This document shows positions 35,235 to 45,300 of a stretch of DNA of 64,000 nt, one piece after another (position 1 is the stretch's first letter; every line of letters begins with the position of its first letter). The stretch comes from Saliniplasma sp046497075 (GTDB lineage Archaea > Thermoplasmatota > Thermoplasmata > Halarchaeoplasmatales > Halarchaeoplasmataceae), in assembly GCA_046497075.1 (NCBI GenBank), contig JAWOGF010000050.1, positions 25,262 to 89,261 on the forward strand, read 5' to 3'. The notes under the pieces were generated by a model. The model searched no databases. It was not told the DNA's origin and saw only the letters and a list, made by a program, of their open reading frames with translations. The position numbers and the translations under genes were made by a program.

Positions 35235-36674
35235 ATGCGGGACATCACTAATTATGCAATAAAAAAATTAGAGGACTCAGATATCCAGTACGGTGATATC
35301 CGGTTTTCAGATATTTTGACTCAATCGATACAGGTGAGGAACGGATCTGTTGAAAGTATCAAAGACAATACCAGTAGAGGATACGGTATCAGAATTATAG
35401 ACAAAGGCTGGGGTTTCGCCTCATCTTCTGTATTATCGAAGAAGGGCATTGACGAGACCTTAAAAAGAGCGAAAAAGATCGCAAAAGCCTCTGGAAAAAC
35501 TTCTGAAGGTGTAGAACTGAAGGATGTGGAGATCCACAAGGACAAGTATGTAAACGATTACAAAAAAGATCCTTTCGAGGTCGATCTAGAAGAGAAGATT
35601 GATTATCTAGTTGATGCAAACGAGCGGCTTGATGTCGATGATCAAATAAACGTTCGGACTTCCAATTTTAAAGCTTGGAGGTTCTTGAAAGAGTTCGCAA
35701 GTACGGAAGGTGCACGTATAGAACAGGAATTAGTCCAGTGCGGCGGAGGTTTGAGTGTGACCGTTTCTGACGGGGAAGACGTTCAAACTCGAAGTTATCC
35801 TAATTCCTTTGGAGGCGATTACAGTTCAAGAGGATACGAATTCTTCGAAGGGATGGATCTGCTAGGGAATGCGGAGGAAACAGCCCATGAGGGTGTAGAT
35901 CTTTTAAACGCTGATCAATGTCCAGAAGGAAAGATGGATATCATATTGAACACGAACCAACTAGCTTTACAGGTCCACGAGAGCTGTGGTCATCCAACAG
36001 AATTGGATAGAGCCTTAGGAACTGAAGCCAGTTATGCGGGGACGAGTTTCATGACTCCTGGCAAACTCGGAAAGCTGAGGTATGGGTCAGATATAGTTCA
36101 TCTGACTTCGGATGCCACCGCGAAAGGTGGATTAGGAACGTTTGGGTACGACGATGAAGGAGTTAAAGCCAAGAAAGTCGATCTTGTAAAAGACGGTATT
36201 TTCGTTGGGTATCAAGCGTCTAGAGAAGATGCGGCCCAGGTAGATGTAGAAGTGAGTGGAAGTATGCGTGCCGACGGATGGAGTAATTTACCACTAGTCA
36301 GGATGACTAATATCAATTTAGAACCAGGAGATTGGTCCCGGAAAGAGATAATCGAAGAAACTGATAAAGGTATCATCTTCGACGGCGTCAAAAGTTGGAG
36401 TATAGATGATAAGAGATTGAACTTCATGTTCGGAACTGAGGCCGGTTATTTAGTTGAAGATGGAGAAGTTAAAAAACTGATCAAGAACCCAACCTATACG
36501 GGCATCACTTACGAGTTCTGGAGAAGATGCAACGCGATATCTGGAAAAGATGATTGGAAACTGCACGGAGTCCCGAATTGCGGAAAAGGAGAACCACCTC
36601 AAGTAATGAGGGTTGGTCACGGTGTTGCGCCTGCTCGATTTGAAGACGTTACAGTGGGGGTGGGAAAATGGTAA
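35235..36674 (+). CDS. tldD: TldD-type metallopeptidase subunit
   Basis: 479 aa from ATG 35235 (TTG at 35217 is possible but precedes no ribosome site). The metal-binding motif is HESCGHPTELDRALG; the C-terminal GTEAGYLVEDGEVKKLIKNPTYTG is the family's closing segment. TldD pairs with TldE to form a heterodimeric protease that cleaves unfolded peptides and processes modified peptides. The partner gene overlaps by 7 bp, so translation is coupled. Confidence 0.93.
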   Translation: MRDITNYAIKKLEDSDIQYGDIRFSDILTQSIQVRNGSVESIKDNTSRGYGIRIIDKGWGFASSSVLSKKGIDETLKRAKKIAKASGKTSEGVELKDVEIHKDKYVNDYKKDPFEVDLEEKIDYLVDANERLDVDDQINVRTSNFKAWRFLKEFASTEGARIEQELVQCGGGLSVTVSDGEDVQTRSYPNSFGGDYSSRGYEFFEGMDLLGNAEETAHEGVDLLNADQCPEGKMDIILNTNQLALQVHESCGHPTELDRALGTEASYAGTSFMTPGKLGKLRYGSDIVHLTSDATAKGGLGTFGYDDEGVKAKKVDLVKDGIFVGYQASREDAAQVDVEVSGSMRADGWSNLPLVRMTNINLEPGDWSRKEIIEETDKGIIFDGVKSWSIDDKRLNFMFGTEAGYLVEDGEVKKLIKNPTYTGITYEFWRRCNAISGKDDWKLHGVPNCGKGEPPQVMRVGHGVAPARFEDVTVGVGKW

Positions 36675-38032
36675 ACGAAGATTTAGAGCGCTCTGCTCAG
36701 AAGGTACTGGATAAAGTTGAAGTCGATGAAGTCGAAGTGCTGATAAATAGAAAAGACAGAGCTTTGACGAGATACGCTAATTCTAAAATCCACCAGAATG
36801 TTGGACAAAATGATTTCGACGTGTCCATAAGAGCGATTCTTGGAAAGAAAGTTGGATCAGTTTCCACTAACTCCGTCGATGAAAAATCTTTGGTGGAAGC
36901 TTTACGAAGAGCTGAGAATATAGCCAAGCATCAGAAAGAAGACCCTGACTTTATAGGTCTTCCAGAACCTAAAGAGGGGCGTGATGGTAAAGAGAATTAT
37001 TTCGAAGAAACTGCTTCTTTCACACCAGACGAGCGTGCTGAAAAGGTCAAAGAGATCATCGAGTATGCAAGCGGTAAAGGGGTTGACCGTATGTACGGGG
37101 CTTTTGAAACGGAAACCATCGAAGTACTTGTTGCAAATACTAACGGGATTATGAAAAGTAGCAGGATGAGTAAAGCCAATTTGACCGCTACCGCTATAGC
37201 AGACTGGGATAACGACCAAGGATTCGGTTGGAGTGAACAGTGCTCCGCTAACGTGAAAGATATCGATCACATGAACGTTGCTAAGACTGCTGTTGATAAA
37301 GGCCTGAACAACATGAATACCGAGAACATCGAACCCGGTGAGTATACAGTTGTGTTGGAACCGTTAGCAGTTAACACCATGCTCATGTACCTAGCCATGA
37401 TGGGTATGAGCGCTAAGAAAGTTCAGGAGAAAAGAAGTTTCATGAACGGAAAATTTGGTGAACAGATCATGGACGAACGGGTAAATATCTTCGACGATGC
37501 TATGCACGATGAGATGATCGGTTTCCCATTTGATTACGAAGGAGTACCCAAACAGAGAGTAGATATAGTGAAGAACGGGATTGCAAATGATGTCGTTTAC
37601 GATTCCTACACCGCTGGAAGAGAAGAAGAAGATAAAGAATCTACAGGACATGCCTTACCGATGCCGAATCCCATGAGTCCTATGCCTCTAAATCTGATGA
37701 TGGATACGGGAGATGCTAGCGTACAGGAGATGATCGAAGATACTGAGAAAGGGATACTGGTCACTAGATTCAATTACTGCAGACCGGTACATCCAGTAAA
37801 AGGTATATTGACCGGACTTACTAGAGACGGGACCTGGATGATCGAAGACGGAGAGGTTACACAACCGTTGAAGAATCTTAGGTTCACACAGAATCTACTC
37901 GATGCTTTCAGAAACGTCGAATTGATCGGAAAAGAACGGGTAATGTTCTCGCTTGGATTCTACCCGGGTTACTCAGTAGTTCCAGCTTTGAAGATACCCG
38001 AGTTTAACTTCACAGGTACGACAGAATTCTAA
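36668..38032 (+). CDS. tldE: TldE/PmbA-type peptidase partner
   Basis: 454 aa. It shares the TldD fold but lacks HExxxH, as expected for the non-catalytic partner. Characteristic parts: RYANSKIHQNVGQNDFDVSIRAI at the N-terminus, ALPMPNPMSPMPLNLMM, and ILVTRFNYCRPVHPVKGILTGLTRDG followed by IEDGEVTQPLKNLRFT. It starts within the last codons of tldD. A T-rich run after the stop is a probable terminator. Confidence 0.93.
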   Translation: MVNEDLERSAQKVLDKVEVDEVEVLINRKDRALTRYANSKIHQNVGQNDFDVSIRAILGKKVGSVSTNSVDEKSLVEALRRAENIAKHQKEDPDFIGLPEPKEGRDGKENYFEETASFTPDERAEKVKEIIEYASGKGVDRMYGAFETETIEVLVANTNGIMKSSRMSKANLTATAIADWDNDQGFGWSEQCSANVKDIDHMNVAKTAVDKGLNNMNTENIEPGEYTVVLEPLAVNTMLMYLAMMGMSAKKVQEKRSFMNGKFGEQIMDERVNIFDDAMHDEMIGFPFDYEGVPKQRVDIVKNGIANDVVYDSYTAGREEEDKESTGHALPMPNPMSPMPLNLMMDTGDASVQEMIEDTEKGILVTRFNYCRPVHPVKGILTGLTRDGTWMIEDGEVTQPLKNLRFTQNLLDAFRNVELIGKERVMFSLGFYPGYSVVPALKIPEFNFTGTTEF

Positions 38033-38035
38033 AAA

Positions 38036-38060
38036 ACACTTTTTTCTTTTTTTGATATAT
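38036..38060 (+). terminator. T-rich probable terminator after tldE
   Basis: Two T-runs (CACTTTTTTCTTTTTTTG) begin 6 bp after the tldE stop, the usual form of archaeal transcription termination. Confidence 0.5.
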
Positions 38061-38106
38061 AGTGAATTATACGTAAACATTAGAATAAAAACCGTTTTGT
38101 GGGTCA

Positions 38107-38536
38107 TTTGTTTTCTTCTTGGAAAACAAACTACTGGGTGTGCATAACATCGGGAACAACAAAACTATTCATTTCACAAATAATCTTTTTTTCTCTAAAT
38201 ACAGTGTAACCTCATTAACAAATTTCTTAGCACTTTCATTCAAATCTTCAGCCTCGTGATCTGATATTTCAAATGTATATTCATAATCACCTAGTTGTCT
38301 TTTATCAAAGGCTCTGGTGACCTCCTCACCCACCTGGTTTACATCAGGAAGGTGCTTCCTTCCATTTATCCGTGTATACTGGAATTCTGAAGAATTCCAA
38401 CGAGTCTCAGAATTATAGAATAATTCTAATTTAGTGATACTTTCTTTTCAAAATTGTTACACTATTTGGAATTTGATTCCAAAAATATCATCTGGTTTTC
38501 GGACTACCGAAGGAATCTATCAGGAACGTCCTGATA
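38107..38536. repeat. Cluster of seven short perfect hairpins
   Basis: In 430 bp: TTTGTTTTC/GAAAACAAA (38107-38130); AGGAAG/CTTCCT, loop GTG (38346-38360); TGGAATTC/GAATTCCA, loop TGAA (38380-38399); AGAATTAT/ATAATTCT, loop AGA (38409-38427); TTTGGAAT/ATTCCAAA, loop TTG (38465-38483); TTCGG/CCGAA, loop ACTA (38498-38511); and TATCAGGA/TCCTGATA, loop ACG (38518-38536). Stems differ in sequence but share size and tight loops. They overlap and flank a broken HEPN gene. Confidence 0.75.
38169..38447 (-). pseudogene. Remnant of a HEPN-domain protein
   Basis: An open stretch of 92 codons runs from just after a stop (38448-38450) to TGA 38169-38171, without an ATG near its beginning. The C-terminal half reads VTRAFDKRQLGDYEY, then DHEAEDLNESAKKFVNEVTLYLEK, the closing helix pattern of archaeal HEPN proteins (partners of minimal nucleotidyltransferases). 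The N-terminal half, where the catalytic R-x4-6-H would sit, is missing or replaced by hairpin sequence. No nucleotidyltransferase partner is present. Probably a decayed toxin-type gene. Confidence 0.55.
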
Positions 38537-38723
38537 GGGCGGAACGTCCACTTTTTTGACGGTTGCCACCTACCTCACCAACTTGCGTTGCAGAGGACGG
38601 GTCGTCGGTAGTGGCTTCGAGCACGGTCACGGTGCTCCAGATACCAGAGGATATGAGAATTCTATTTAGATAACCGAACAGCATGCTAGATACTCATCGC
38701 TATTAACGGGAGTTGTTTCAGGC
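38537..38723. other. Gene-free GC-rich stretch before the DUF4386 gene
   Basis: No convincing frame. It holds one inverted repeat, GAGCAC/GTGCTC around a GGTCACG loop near 38617-38635, and a base composition like the DUF4386 gene rather than like the flanking A/T-rich DNA. It may be the trailing part of the same imported segment. Confidence 0.4.
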
Positions 38724-39470
38724 TCATCGGCCGGGGAGTGCCTCCGGATTGAATCCCTTGACGATAAGCCATACGGCCAGTACCATCTCCTGGAGCGCCA
38801 GTGGGAGCTGCAGCAAAGAATCCACTGTGGACATATGACCGATAATACCGAACATGACTAGGAATCCGGCAGCTAGAAAGGGCATCGCTGCGATTAGCCC
38901 CCATCCTGAAATCCAGCGGGGGACCAGCTGGCTCCGGTAGAGGACAGTGTAAAACATCAGTGCGCCGAGGATGAAAACGATGACACCGATCTTGCCAATC
39001 CAAATGCTCGCATCTTTGAGAGCGGCACCAGTCGCTTCAATAGAAAGCGCCTCTACCCCACCAGTGCCGATGAGTCCCTGAGCGAAGGTTATCAGCACAA
39101 GCCAACTTATGACGGTTGCGATACAGGTGAACGTTTCCAACGCTCCTCGAAAGATAACGTAACCGAGAGCCAAGGTTTCATTGTGCTTTCTTAGCACAGG
39201 ATAGACAACGACCGGAATCAGCGCAAGCGATAGACTCATCGTGAGCACACATAAAGCGGCGAGGATCAGCCGGTTGGAATGCGCCGCAACCTGATCGAGG
39301 TAATCCGGGACATCCACGACGGGCCCTGAAAAAACGAGACTCAAAATACCGGCCACGGTACCTATTATGAATAGTACTCCGACGATAATAGCTGTTTTCC
39401 TGTGTTTAGTCCACTTCTCTTCGGCATGTTTTTCCATTCTTTTATTGGTATAGTTTTTAAACATATTCAT
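38724..39470 (-). CDS. DUF4386 membrane protein, likely horizontally acquired
   Basis: 248 aa, about six to seven spans. TAIIVGVLFIIGTVAGILSLVFSGPVV at the N-terminus, then AALCVLTMSLSLALIPVVVYPVLRKHNE and a long alpha-helical membrane core match DUF4386, a family mostly seen in bacteria. Function unknown. The gene is visibly richer in G+C than its neighbours (for example 39 of 60 bases in 38881-38940 against 20 of 60 in 40081-40140), so recent transfer is likely. It ends close to the hairpin/HEPN remnant zone. Confidence 0.8.
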   Translation of the reverse strand: MNMFKNYTNKRMEKHAEEKWTKHRKTAIIVGVLFIIGTVAGILSLVFSGPVVDVPDYLDQVAAHSNRLILAALCVLTMSLSLALIPVVVYPVLRKHNETLALGYVIFRGALETFTCIATVISWLVLITFAQGLIGTGGVEALSIEATGAALKDASIWIGKIGVIVFILGALMFYTVLYRSQLVPRWISGWGLIAAMPFLAAGFLVMFGIIGHMSTVDSLLQLPLALQEMVLAVWLIVKGFNPEALPGR

Positions 39471-39549
39471 TACGATAATCTAAAAAAATACTAAACGCTT
39501 GAGCCTTATATATATGGTAGTTTAAATAGGTAAACCTCTATCTCTAACT

Positions 39550-40206
39550 ATGAGAAAATTGATCATCGAAATAAGACCTAAAGAGAAAGCGAAAGAAAGG
39601 CAAAGTTCGATATTCTCAAAAATACATTCTTATGAAGTCTTGGAAGTTCTGAAGATGGATTATGAAGAGAAAATATATGTCGATCTGATCGAGTTCAAAC
39701 TGAAAGAGCATGTATCCATTGAAAATTTGAAATCCATAGGTAATATGGAGATCCTGAGCATTCTAAAATCTGAAGGGAATAAGCATACTTGTTTGGTGAA
39801 AGGTCATCAACCTGGGATCCCAAGCGATACATACAAAGAACTCGATCTGAATCTGATCTACACTAGACCTAGTCTGATATCTGAAGATAAGGTCGTTGTC
39901 AGCTGTATTGGCAATCAGGAGAACCTCGTGAGATTCATAGATATAGTGAAAAATATCGGTGAGGTCAGTAAGATGAGATTCAAAAAAGTAGCATACCAAA
40001 AGAAATACGTCCTTTCGGTTTTGACTGAAAAGCAAAAAGAGATACTGGTCGCAGCTTTTGATAGTGGATATTATGGCATCCCTAAAAAGATAAGCAGTGA
40101 GAGATTATCAGAAAAACTAAACATCAGTAAACCCACTCTATTGGAGCATCTAAGAAAGGCAGAAAAACGTATCTTTTCAGAGATATTAGCGGGATATTCA
40201 GATTGA
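39550..40206 (+). CDS. HTH_10 (bacterioopsin-activator-type) transcription regulator
   Basis: 218 aa. The C-terminal segment LTEKQKEILVAAFDSGYYGIPKKISSERLSEKLNISKPTLLEHLRKAEKRI is a clear HTH_10 domain, widespread in haloarchaea and other Euryarchaeota. The N-terminal ~150 residues form the associated sensor-like domain with paired strands. TATA-like stretches lie at 39503-39515 and 39522-39531. Its stop overlaps the end of the convergent oxidoreductase gene by 9 bp; it may regulate that oxidoreductase/flavodoxin pair (inference from position). Confidence 0.88.
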   Translation: MRKLIIEIRPKEKAKERQSSIFSKIHSYEVLEVLKMDYEEKIYVDLIEFKLKEHVSIENLKSIGNMEILSILKSEGNKHTCLVKGHQPGIPSDTYKELDLNLIYTRPSLISEDKVVVSCIGNQENLVRFIDIVKNIGEVSKMRFKKVAYQKKYVLSVLTEKQKEILVAAFDSGYYGIPKKISSERLSEKLNISKPTLLEHLRKAEKRIFSEILAGYSD

Positions 40207-41154
40207 TATTACGATATTCCCCACAAAACTCCCTTTCGCATAATATCGAAATGCTTCTGGGACTTTCTTCAAGGGGAAGATCCTGTCTACCACAGGTTTT
40301 ATTTCCCCTTCCCCATAAAATTTATTCAAAAATTCTAGATCTGATGATTTTGGTTTGTGCAACAGCAGGCGTACTTTTTTACCACCTAGGACCCAAGACC
40401 CGAGAAATATAGCTTGGATGATCTTAGAATCTGAACCTCCTATAAGCACACATATGCCTTTGGGATTTAATGCACGTTTATATTCAAAAACCGAATGTTG
40501 TGCTTTTACATCGAGAATGAGATCATAACTCTTGCCTTTTTTAGTGAAATCTTCTTTTGTATAATCGATGACGTGGTCTGCTCCTATCGAGAGACACTTA
40601 TCAAGCTTCTCTGAGCTGTCTACTCCAGTAACCTCAGCACCATATGATTTAGCAATCTGAATAGCAACTGTTCCTACACCACCTCCTGCACCATTTATCA
40701 AAACCTTTTGGTTCTCATGGATATTCCCTTTATCTCTTAGACCTTGTAAAGCTAGTACCGATGCTTGCGGTGCTGCTGCCGCTTCCTCGAATGACATTTT
40801 AGATGATTTTTGTCCTAATACTTTTTCTCTACAGCACACGTACTCTGCAAATCCACCAAAGTTATCTCTAGATATGTCTCCAAATATGTCATCACCCGGA
40901 TGGAATCTCCTAACATCTTTACCTACTCTTTCTACTGTACCCGATATGTCACATCCTAGTATCTCATATTTTGGTTTTAGACGACCTCCTAAGTTAAAGA
41001 TAGACTTACCACTGAGGAGTTCCCAATCCCATGAATTGATAGATGTAGCTTTGACTCTAACCAGTATTTCATCATCCTTAGGATCAGGTTTTCCTACATC
41101 TTTTAGCTGAAGATTATCCGGTGATCCGTAATCGGTCCAGACAACAGCTTTCAC
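40198..41154 (-). CDS. Zinc-independent quinone oxidoreductase-like MDR protein
   Basis: 318 aa medium-chain dehydrogenase. GCDISGTVERVGKDV is the MDR N-terminal motif, NGAGGGVGTVAIQIAK the NADPH-binding Gly-rich loop, and GADHVIDYTKEDF the next strand; no zinc-site Cys/His set is seen, so it belongs with NADPH:quinone reductases. The start is GTG 41154, overlapping the flavodoxin stop (GTGA), so the two are coupled. A broken second copy of the same family lies just upstream at 41668-42033. Confidence 0.9.
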   Translation of the reverse strand: MKAVVWTDYGSPDNLQLKDVGKPDPKDDEILVRVKATSINSWDWELLSGKSIFNLGGRLKPKYEILGCDISGTVERVGKDVRRFHPGDDIFGDISRDNFGGFAEYVCCREKVLGQKSSKMSFEEAAAAPQASVLALQGLRDKGNIHENQKVLINGAGGGVGTVAIQIAKSYGAEVTGVDSSEKLDKCLSIGADHVIDYTKEDFTKKGKSYDLILDVKAQHSVFEYKRALNPKGICVLIGGSDSKIIQAIFLGSWVLGGKKVRLLLHKPKSSDLEFLNKFYGEGEIKPVVDRIFPLKKVPEAFRYYAKGSFVGNIVISI

Positions 41155-41636
41155 CTGTTCACCAACCCATCCCTCAAATCTTTTACAAACTCCTCAGCCC
41201 TCTTTAGATCATCCTCCTCGGGTCTGCCCTTATTAATCCCTCCAAATAACTTAAGGAAACTATTGGTATTCAAACCTATACAGCCAAATTCATCAACAAC
41301 CGTGTATCCTTTAGACTGTAATTTTTCCTTCAATCTAGAATGAGTTTTTCTAAAATATTCTTCCCTTAACACCATCTCTGGAGTACCACAGGTCGAGAAG
41401 ATGAATACTTTTTTGTTTTCAACCTTGGGTAATTTATCGACAAGAGCGTACAGAGTCTCATGATGTTTTCCACTATAAATTCCAGAACCAAAACCCAGGA
41501 TATCATATTCTCCTATCTCATCCAGATCTACTTCTTCAGGCTCCACTACTTCTGAATCCAAGACTTTAGCCATCCTATCTGCGACCTTTTTCGTGTTGCC
41601 GTGATGTATTGATTTACATATTATAAGCGATTTCAT
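41151..41636 (-). CDS. Flavodoxin-domain protein
   Basis: 161 aa. SIHHGNTKKVADRMAK is the FMN phosphate-binding loop; YDILGFGSGIYSGKHH and FIFSTCGTP complete the isoalloxazine pocket as in the flavodoxin-like protoporphyrinogen-oxidase/menaquinone group. It is coupled to the MDR oxidoreductase gene by a 4-bp overlap, suggesting a small redox pair with FMN and NADPH. Confidence 0.87.
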   Translation of the reverse strand: MKSLIICKSIHHGNTKKVADRMAKVLDSEVVEPEEVDLDEIGEYDILGFGSGIYSGKHHETLYALVDKLPKVENKKVFIFSTCGTPEMVLREEYFRKTHSRLKEKLQSKGYTVVDEFGCIGLNTNSFLKLFGGINKGRPEEDDLKRAEEFVKDLRDGLVNR

Positions 41637-41667
41637 AAACTCTCACCTTTACTATCTTTATCATCAT

Positions 41668-42033
41668 TCATAGTGATGACTTCGCTACTTTTTTATGACC
41701 CGTGTCGACGTATCCGTGGACTTTGATGATCTGTTCAAATTGATAACGCCTATCGATTGCTAGTCTTACTTCTCCAGCCTTTAAAAGTTCTTTGTGATAG
41801 TTCAGACTCTTAATGTTAGTAACCGCTTCCTCTACAACCATCTTTTTATCTGCAGTAATAGATGCCCACTTCATTCGAAGACGTACAGCAGGTGCAACGA
41901 TGAGATGTATAATCACCCTTTCTTTTTTCAATGTTCTAAGGCGGGACGATTTCGATCTGTTTCCTACAGCTTCAGAGGTAACATCGTGTTTTTCTCCACT
42001 TTCAGTGAAATCATCCTCAGTGTAATCCATCAC
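41668..42033 (-). pseudogene. Truncated MDR oxidoreductase remnant
   Basis: A 121-codon frame that covers only the C-terminal part of an MDR protein: MDYTEDDFTESGEKHD corresponds to the IDYTKEDF strand of the intact neighbour, and LLKAGEVRLAIDRRYQFEQIIKVHGYVDTGHKK to the family's C-terminal helix. The N-terminal half with the Gly-rich NADPH loop is missing and the last strand (normally GNVVI) is replaced by VAKSSL. Probably a decayed paralogue of the 40198-41154 gene. Confidence 0.7.
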
Positions 42034-42092
42034 ATCACGATAACATAATCTTCAAAGACATAGATATGATTTTCGAGGAATAGTTGAAGTAT

Positions 42093-42142
42093 CTGAATCA
42101 TCTGTTATGAGTTAGATTCAGTTGTGAAGGTTCAGAACCTTC
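42093..42142. repeat. Two hairpins upstream of the MDR remnant
   Basis: CTGAATC/GATTCAG (42093-42099 with 42115-42121) and GAAGGTT/AACCTTC with loop CAG (42126-42142). Same tight-loop style as the clusters at 14.1 kb and 38.1-38.5 kb. The rest of 42034-42305 shows nothing else. Confidence 0.5.
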
Positions 42143-42305
42143 GTGTCCACATAATTTCTTAGAAAAAAGCGACATCACTACATTGAAATCCACTTTGCGA
42201 TGATCTGTTGAAATTTTGATCATAGATATGCTTTGTTCTAGATTTTCCTATTGATTTATCGATCCAAAAAAACCTATACAAAAATAAGGAGAAAAAAGAG
42301 AGTTT

Positions 42306-45300
42306 TTAAAAAGGTTTTATTTTCTTTATGGATCTTACGATATCGTGCTCTATAGATGTCGCTATCTGGTTTATAGATAAGTGCTCTTTTACATCGGTAT
42401 CACTATGTAAGGACACTATGTTATCTCTGTGCAATTCCCTTATATGATCTCTGTTTAATGTCTCTATATCCTGTTTGTTCGTAGTCTGTGTCTGATCGAC
42501 TGTTAGATCCGATAGCACATCTTCCATCACTGCATTTCTATCCTCTGAGCTTGATATCGCTTCGAAACCGAATCCAAAGTATATCACATCGTGTTCCCCA
42601 CTGTATTCTACCGCTGCTCCCTGAGGGCCTGTCCAATAGCCGCCAGGATATGAAGCGTATTCACTTCCGCCGTTTATAGGGTCGATCTCATCTGGATAGT
42701 CCTGGTTATCTGCACCGTCTCCACCTGATATACTGTACTCCTTGCCGTTCATGTTCACTGCTGTTTCACCCGAATCGTCTGCATTGAACGAAGCGTGTAG
42801 ATAATCGTTGTAGAACGTATTATCACCGTTATCATCTAGATGGTAACCTATATCCTGTCCTGAGATGAACAGCTTACCGCCGTTATCTAGATAGTTCGAG
42901 ATTATCCCTTGTTCAGTCGATGTAATAGTGTTCTGGTAATCGTCACCTGTGAACCATATAACTGCTGTGTAGTCCTGTAAGTCTCCCTGCGATAATTCAG
43001 AAGACTGCTTTAATTCATAACCGTAGCCCGCTGCCTCAACGGCTTCAGTATAATACGATTCGTAGCTATCGCCGTCATCATCGTCTACTATCAGAATCCC
43101 TTGAGTTGAAACTTCTTCGAGTGTGAAGTTAGTCCATGTGGTTTCACTAGAATTCACACCAAACGACTTGCTTTCACTCTCATAACCGTCTTTCTCTGCG
43201 GTTATCTGCATGTCTAATTGGTCGAATTCCGTTATGCCTTCCATCTTGTAATGTCCATCTGAATCTGTGTGATCACTGTGATCTGTTCCTTCTACATAGA
43301 CATGTGCATCATCTACTGCAACACCATAATCGTCTTCAACGTAACCCTCTGCTATTCCTGGTTCTGGTTCTTCAATCACTAGTGTTATGTCTTCATAATG
43401 GTTCTCAGTTATCGTGATACCTTCAACAGTGTCGGTTTTCTCGTCATCGTCTGCCTTTACTGTATACGTGCCCGGGTTCACCTTGAACTCGAATGGGGCT
43501 TCCATACCTAGGCCGGATTGTGTCTCGTCTAACACATTGTCTTGGTCATCATAAAGTGTTACATTTGCTCCGGTAACCGGTTTGTTCATTCCATTAAGAT
43601 CTTCCTCGAAGACTCCTCCTATCACAGATGTGTTCTGCAACATTGTAACGTTCATAAATTTGGTCTTAGATTCCTCTATGCTGAAATTTACAGTAGTATC
43701 CTGATGATACTCAGCTTTCAACTGCATCGTATTGTTGCCTGAAGTTACGTTCATACTGTATTCGCCGTGATAATCTGTCTCTGTCTGATTATCTCCAATT
43801 GTTATCTGTGCTTCCTTGACTTCCTCACCAGTATTATCCGTTACGTATCCTTTTATGATGGCTATTCCTTCCATCGTTTCATTGAGCCATCTTGTATCCC
43901 CTTGTACGATTCCAACCTGTTTAGTAACATCTATATAACCCGATACCGAAAATGTAACATTGTATGTTCCTTCCGAGATGTCCTGGTACCGATAATAACC
44001 ACTCCTGTCTGTCTGTTTCTCACCGTATCCTGGCAAAGATACTGTAGCAGATATCGGATCACTATCACTGTTTTTCACATATCCTTTTAGTGTACCGTTT
44101 CCTAGTGGAGGTAAAACCGCATCTACTTCTACGGTTTCACCGACTTCCACCGTGATATTTTCCTTGTTTATAGTTTCTCTTCCTTCCTTGGAGAACTCCA
44201 ACATTTCAACCGAGTCCCTCGCTTCCATAAAATATGTACCGTCTTCATCTGTTGTAGTCTCGTTGATCACTATATCTGAAGGGAATCCAGGCGCCAATGC
44301 TCTGACCGTTACACCAGCTAAACCGTTGGTTTGATCAGAACTTTCCCAAGCAGTTCCTTTAATTGTCCCCTTGGTTTGTTCTTCCTCCATCTCTATCGTG
44401 ACATCCTTAAATTCACCTGTCTCAAGTGGTGATATCTCTTTCACCGTCGTTAAATAACCGTCTTTACTCACATGCACATTTATCTGTTTACCTGCAGGGA
44501 CATGTCTAATAGGTTCTCTTTCAATCGCACTGATCTCCGTCATGAACTGTTCTTCACCGGAAACATACTGGTATACCGTCCCTGATACATGATCTAGTTC
44601 ATCACCGGATTGATCTACAACGGTCATATTGATCTGTGGTGGTTCTTCTACTTCTGGTTTAACATCGTTTAACATCTCTTCCATGAAGTCATTCCTTGTG
44701 ACCTCATCATCTATAGCTTCGTATCCGAATGCTAGATAGACTAGATTGTAATCACCATCATAAGTCACACCTGCAGTTTTATCTGAGCCGTATGATGCGT
44801 ATTCGGTAGCCCCATTGACCGGATCGATCTCTGAAGGATACTGCTGATTATCAGCTCCATCTCCTCCGGATATACCGAATGAATATCCTTGTCCATTAAC
44901 GTCCCTTGAGTCTACAGCATCGGTAACAAAATCTGCTTTCAGATAATCAGAATAGAATGATGTATCCTTAATATCGTATCCAATATCTTGTCCAGATATT
45001 ATCAGATTCCCTCCTTGATCCATATAGCTTGCTAGATTGTCCTGGTCTGTTGACGTCAATGTAGTCTGGTAATCGTCACCTGTAAACCATATCACTACCG
45101 GATAGGAATCTAACCTATCTAATGAGGGGGATCCTTGATTTGGAACATCCCATTCAGTGTATGACCAATCGCTCTTTTCAAGAGCATCTGTATAGTAACT
45201 CTTGTATGATGACGTTTTATCACCAGCATCTTCTACCAAAAGGACATCCTGCTGCACGTCTCCATCTTTACTAAGCAGATAGAAATCTTGTGTTGCCACC

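Noticed and set aside
38686..39003. Alternative minus-strand frame inside the DUF4386 gene
   Set aside because: The DUF4386 frame has regular membrane helices and family similarity; the other frame is Arg/Pro/His-rich as expected for an overlapping GC-rich frame.
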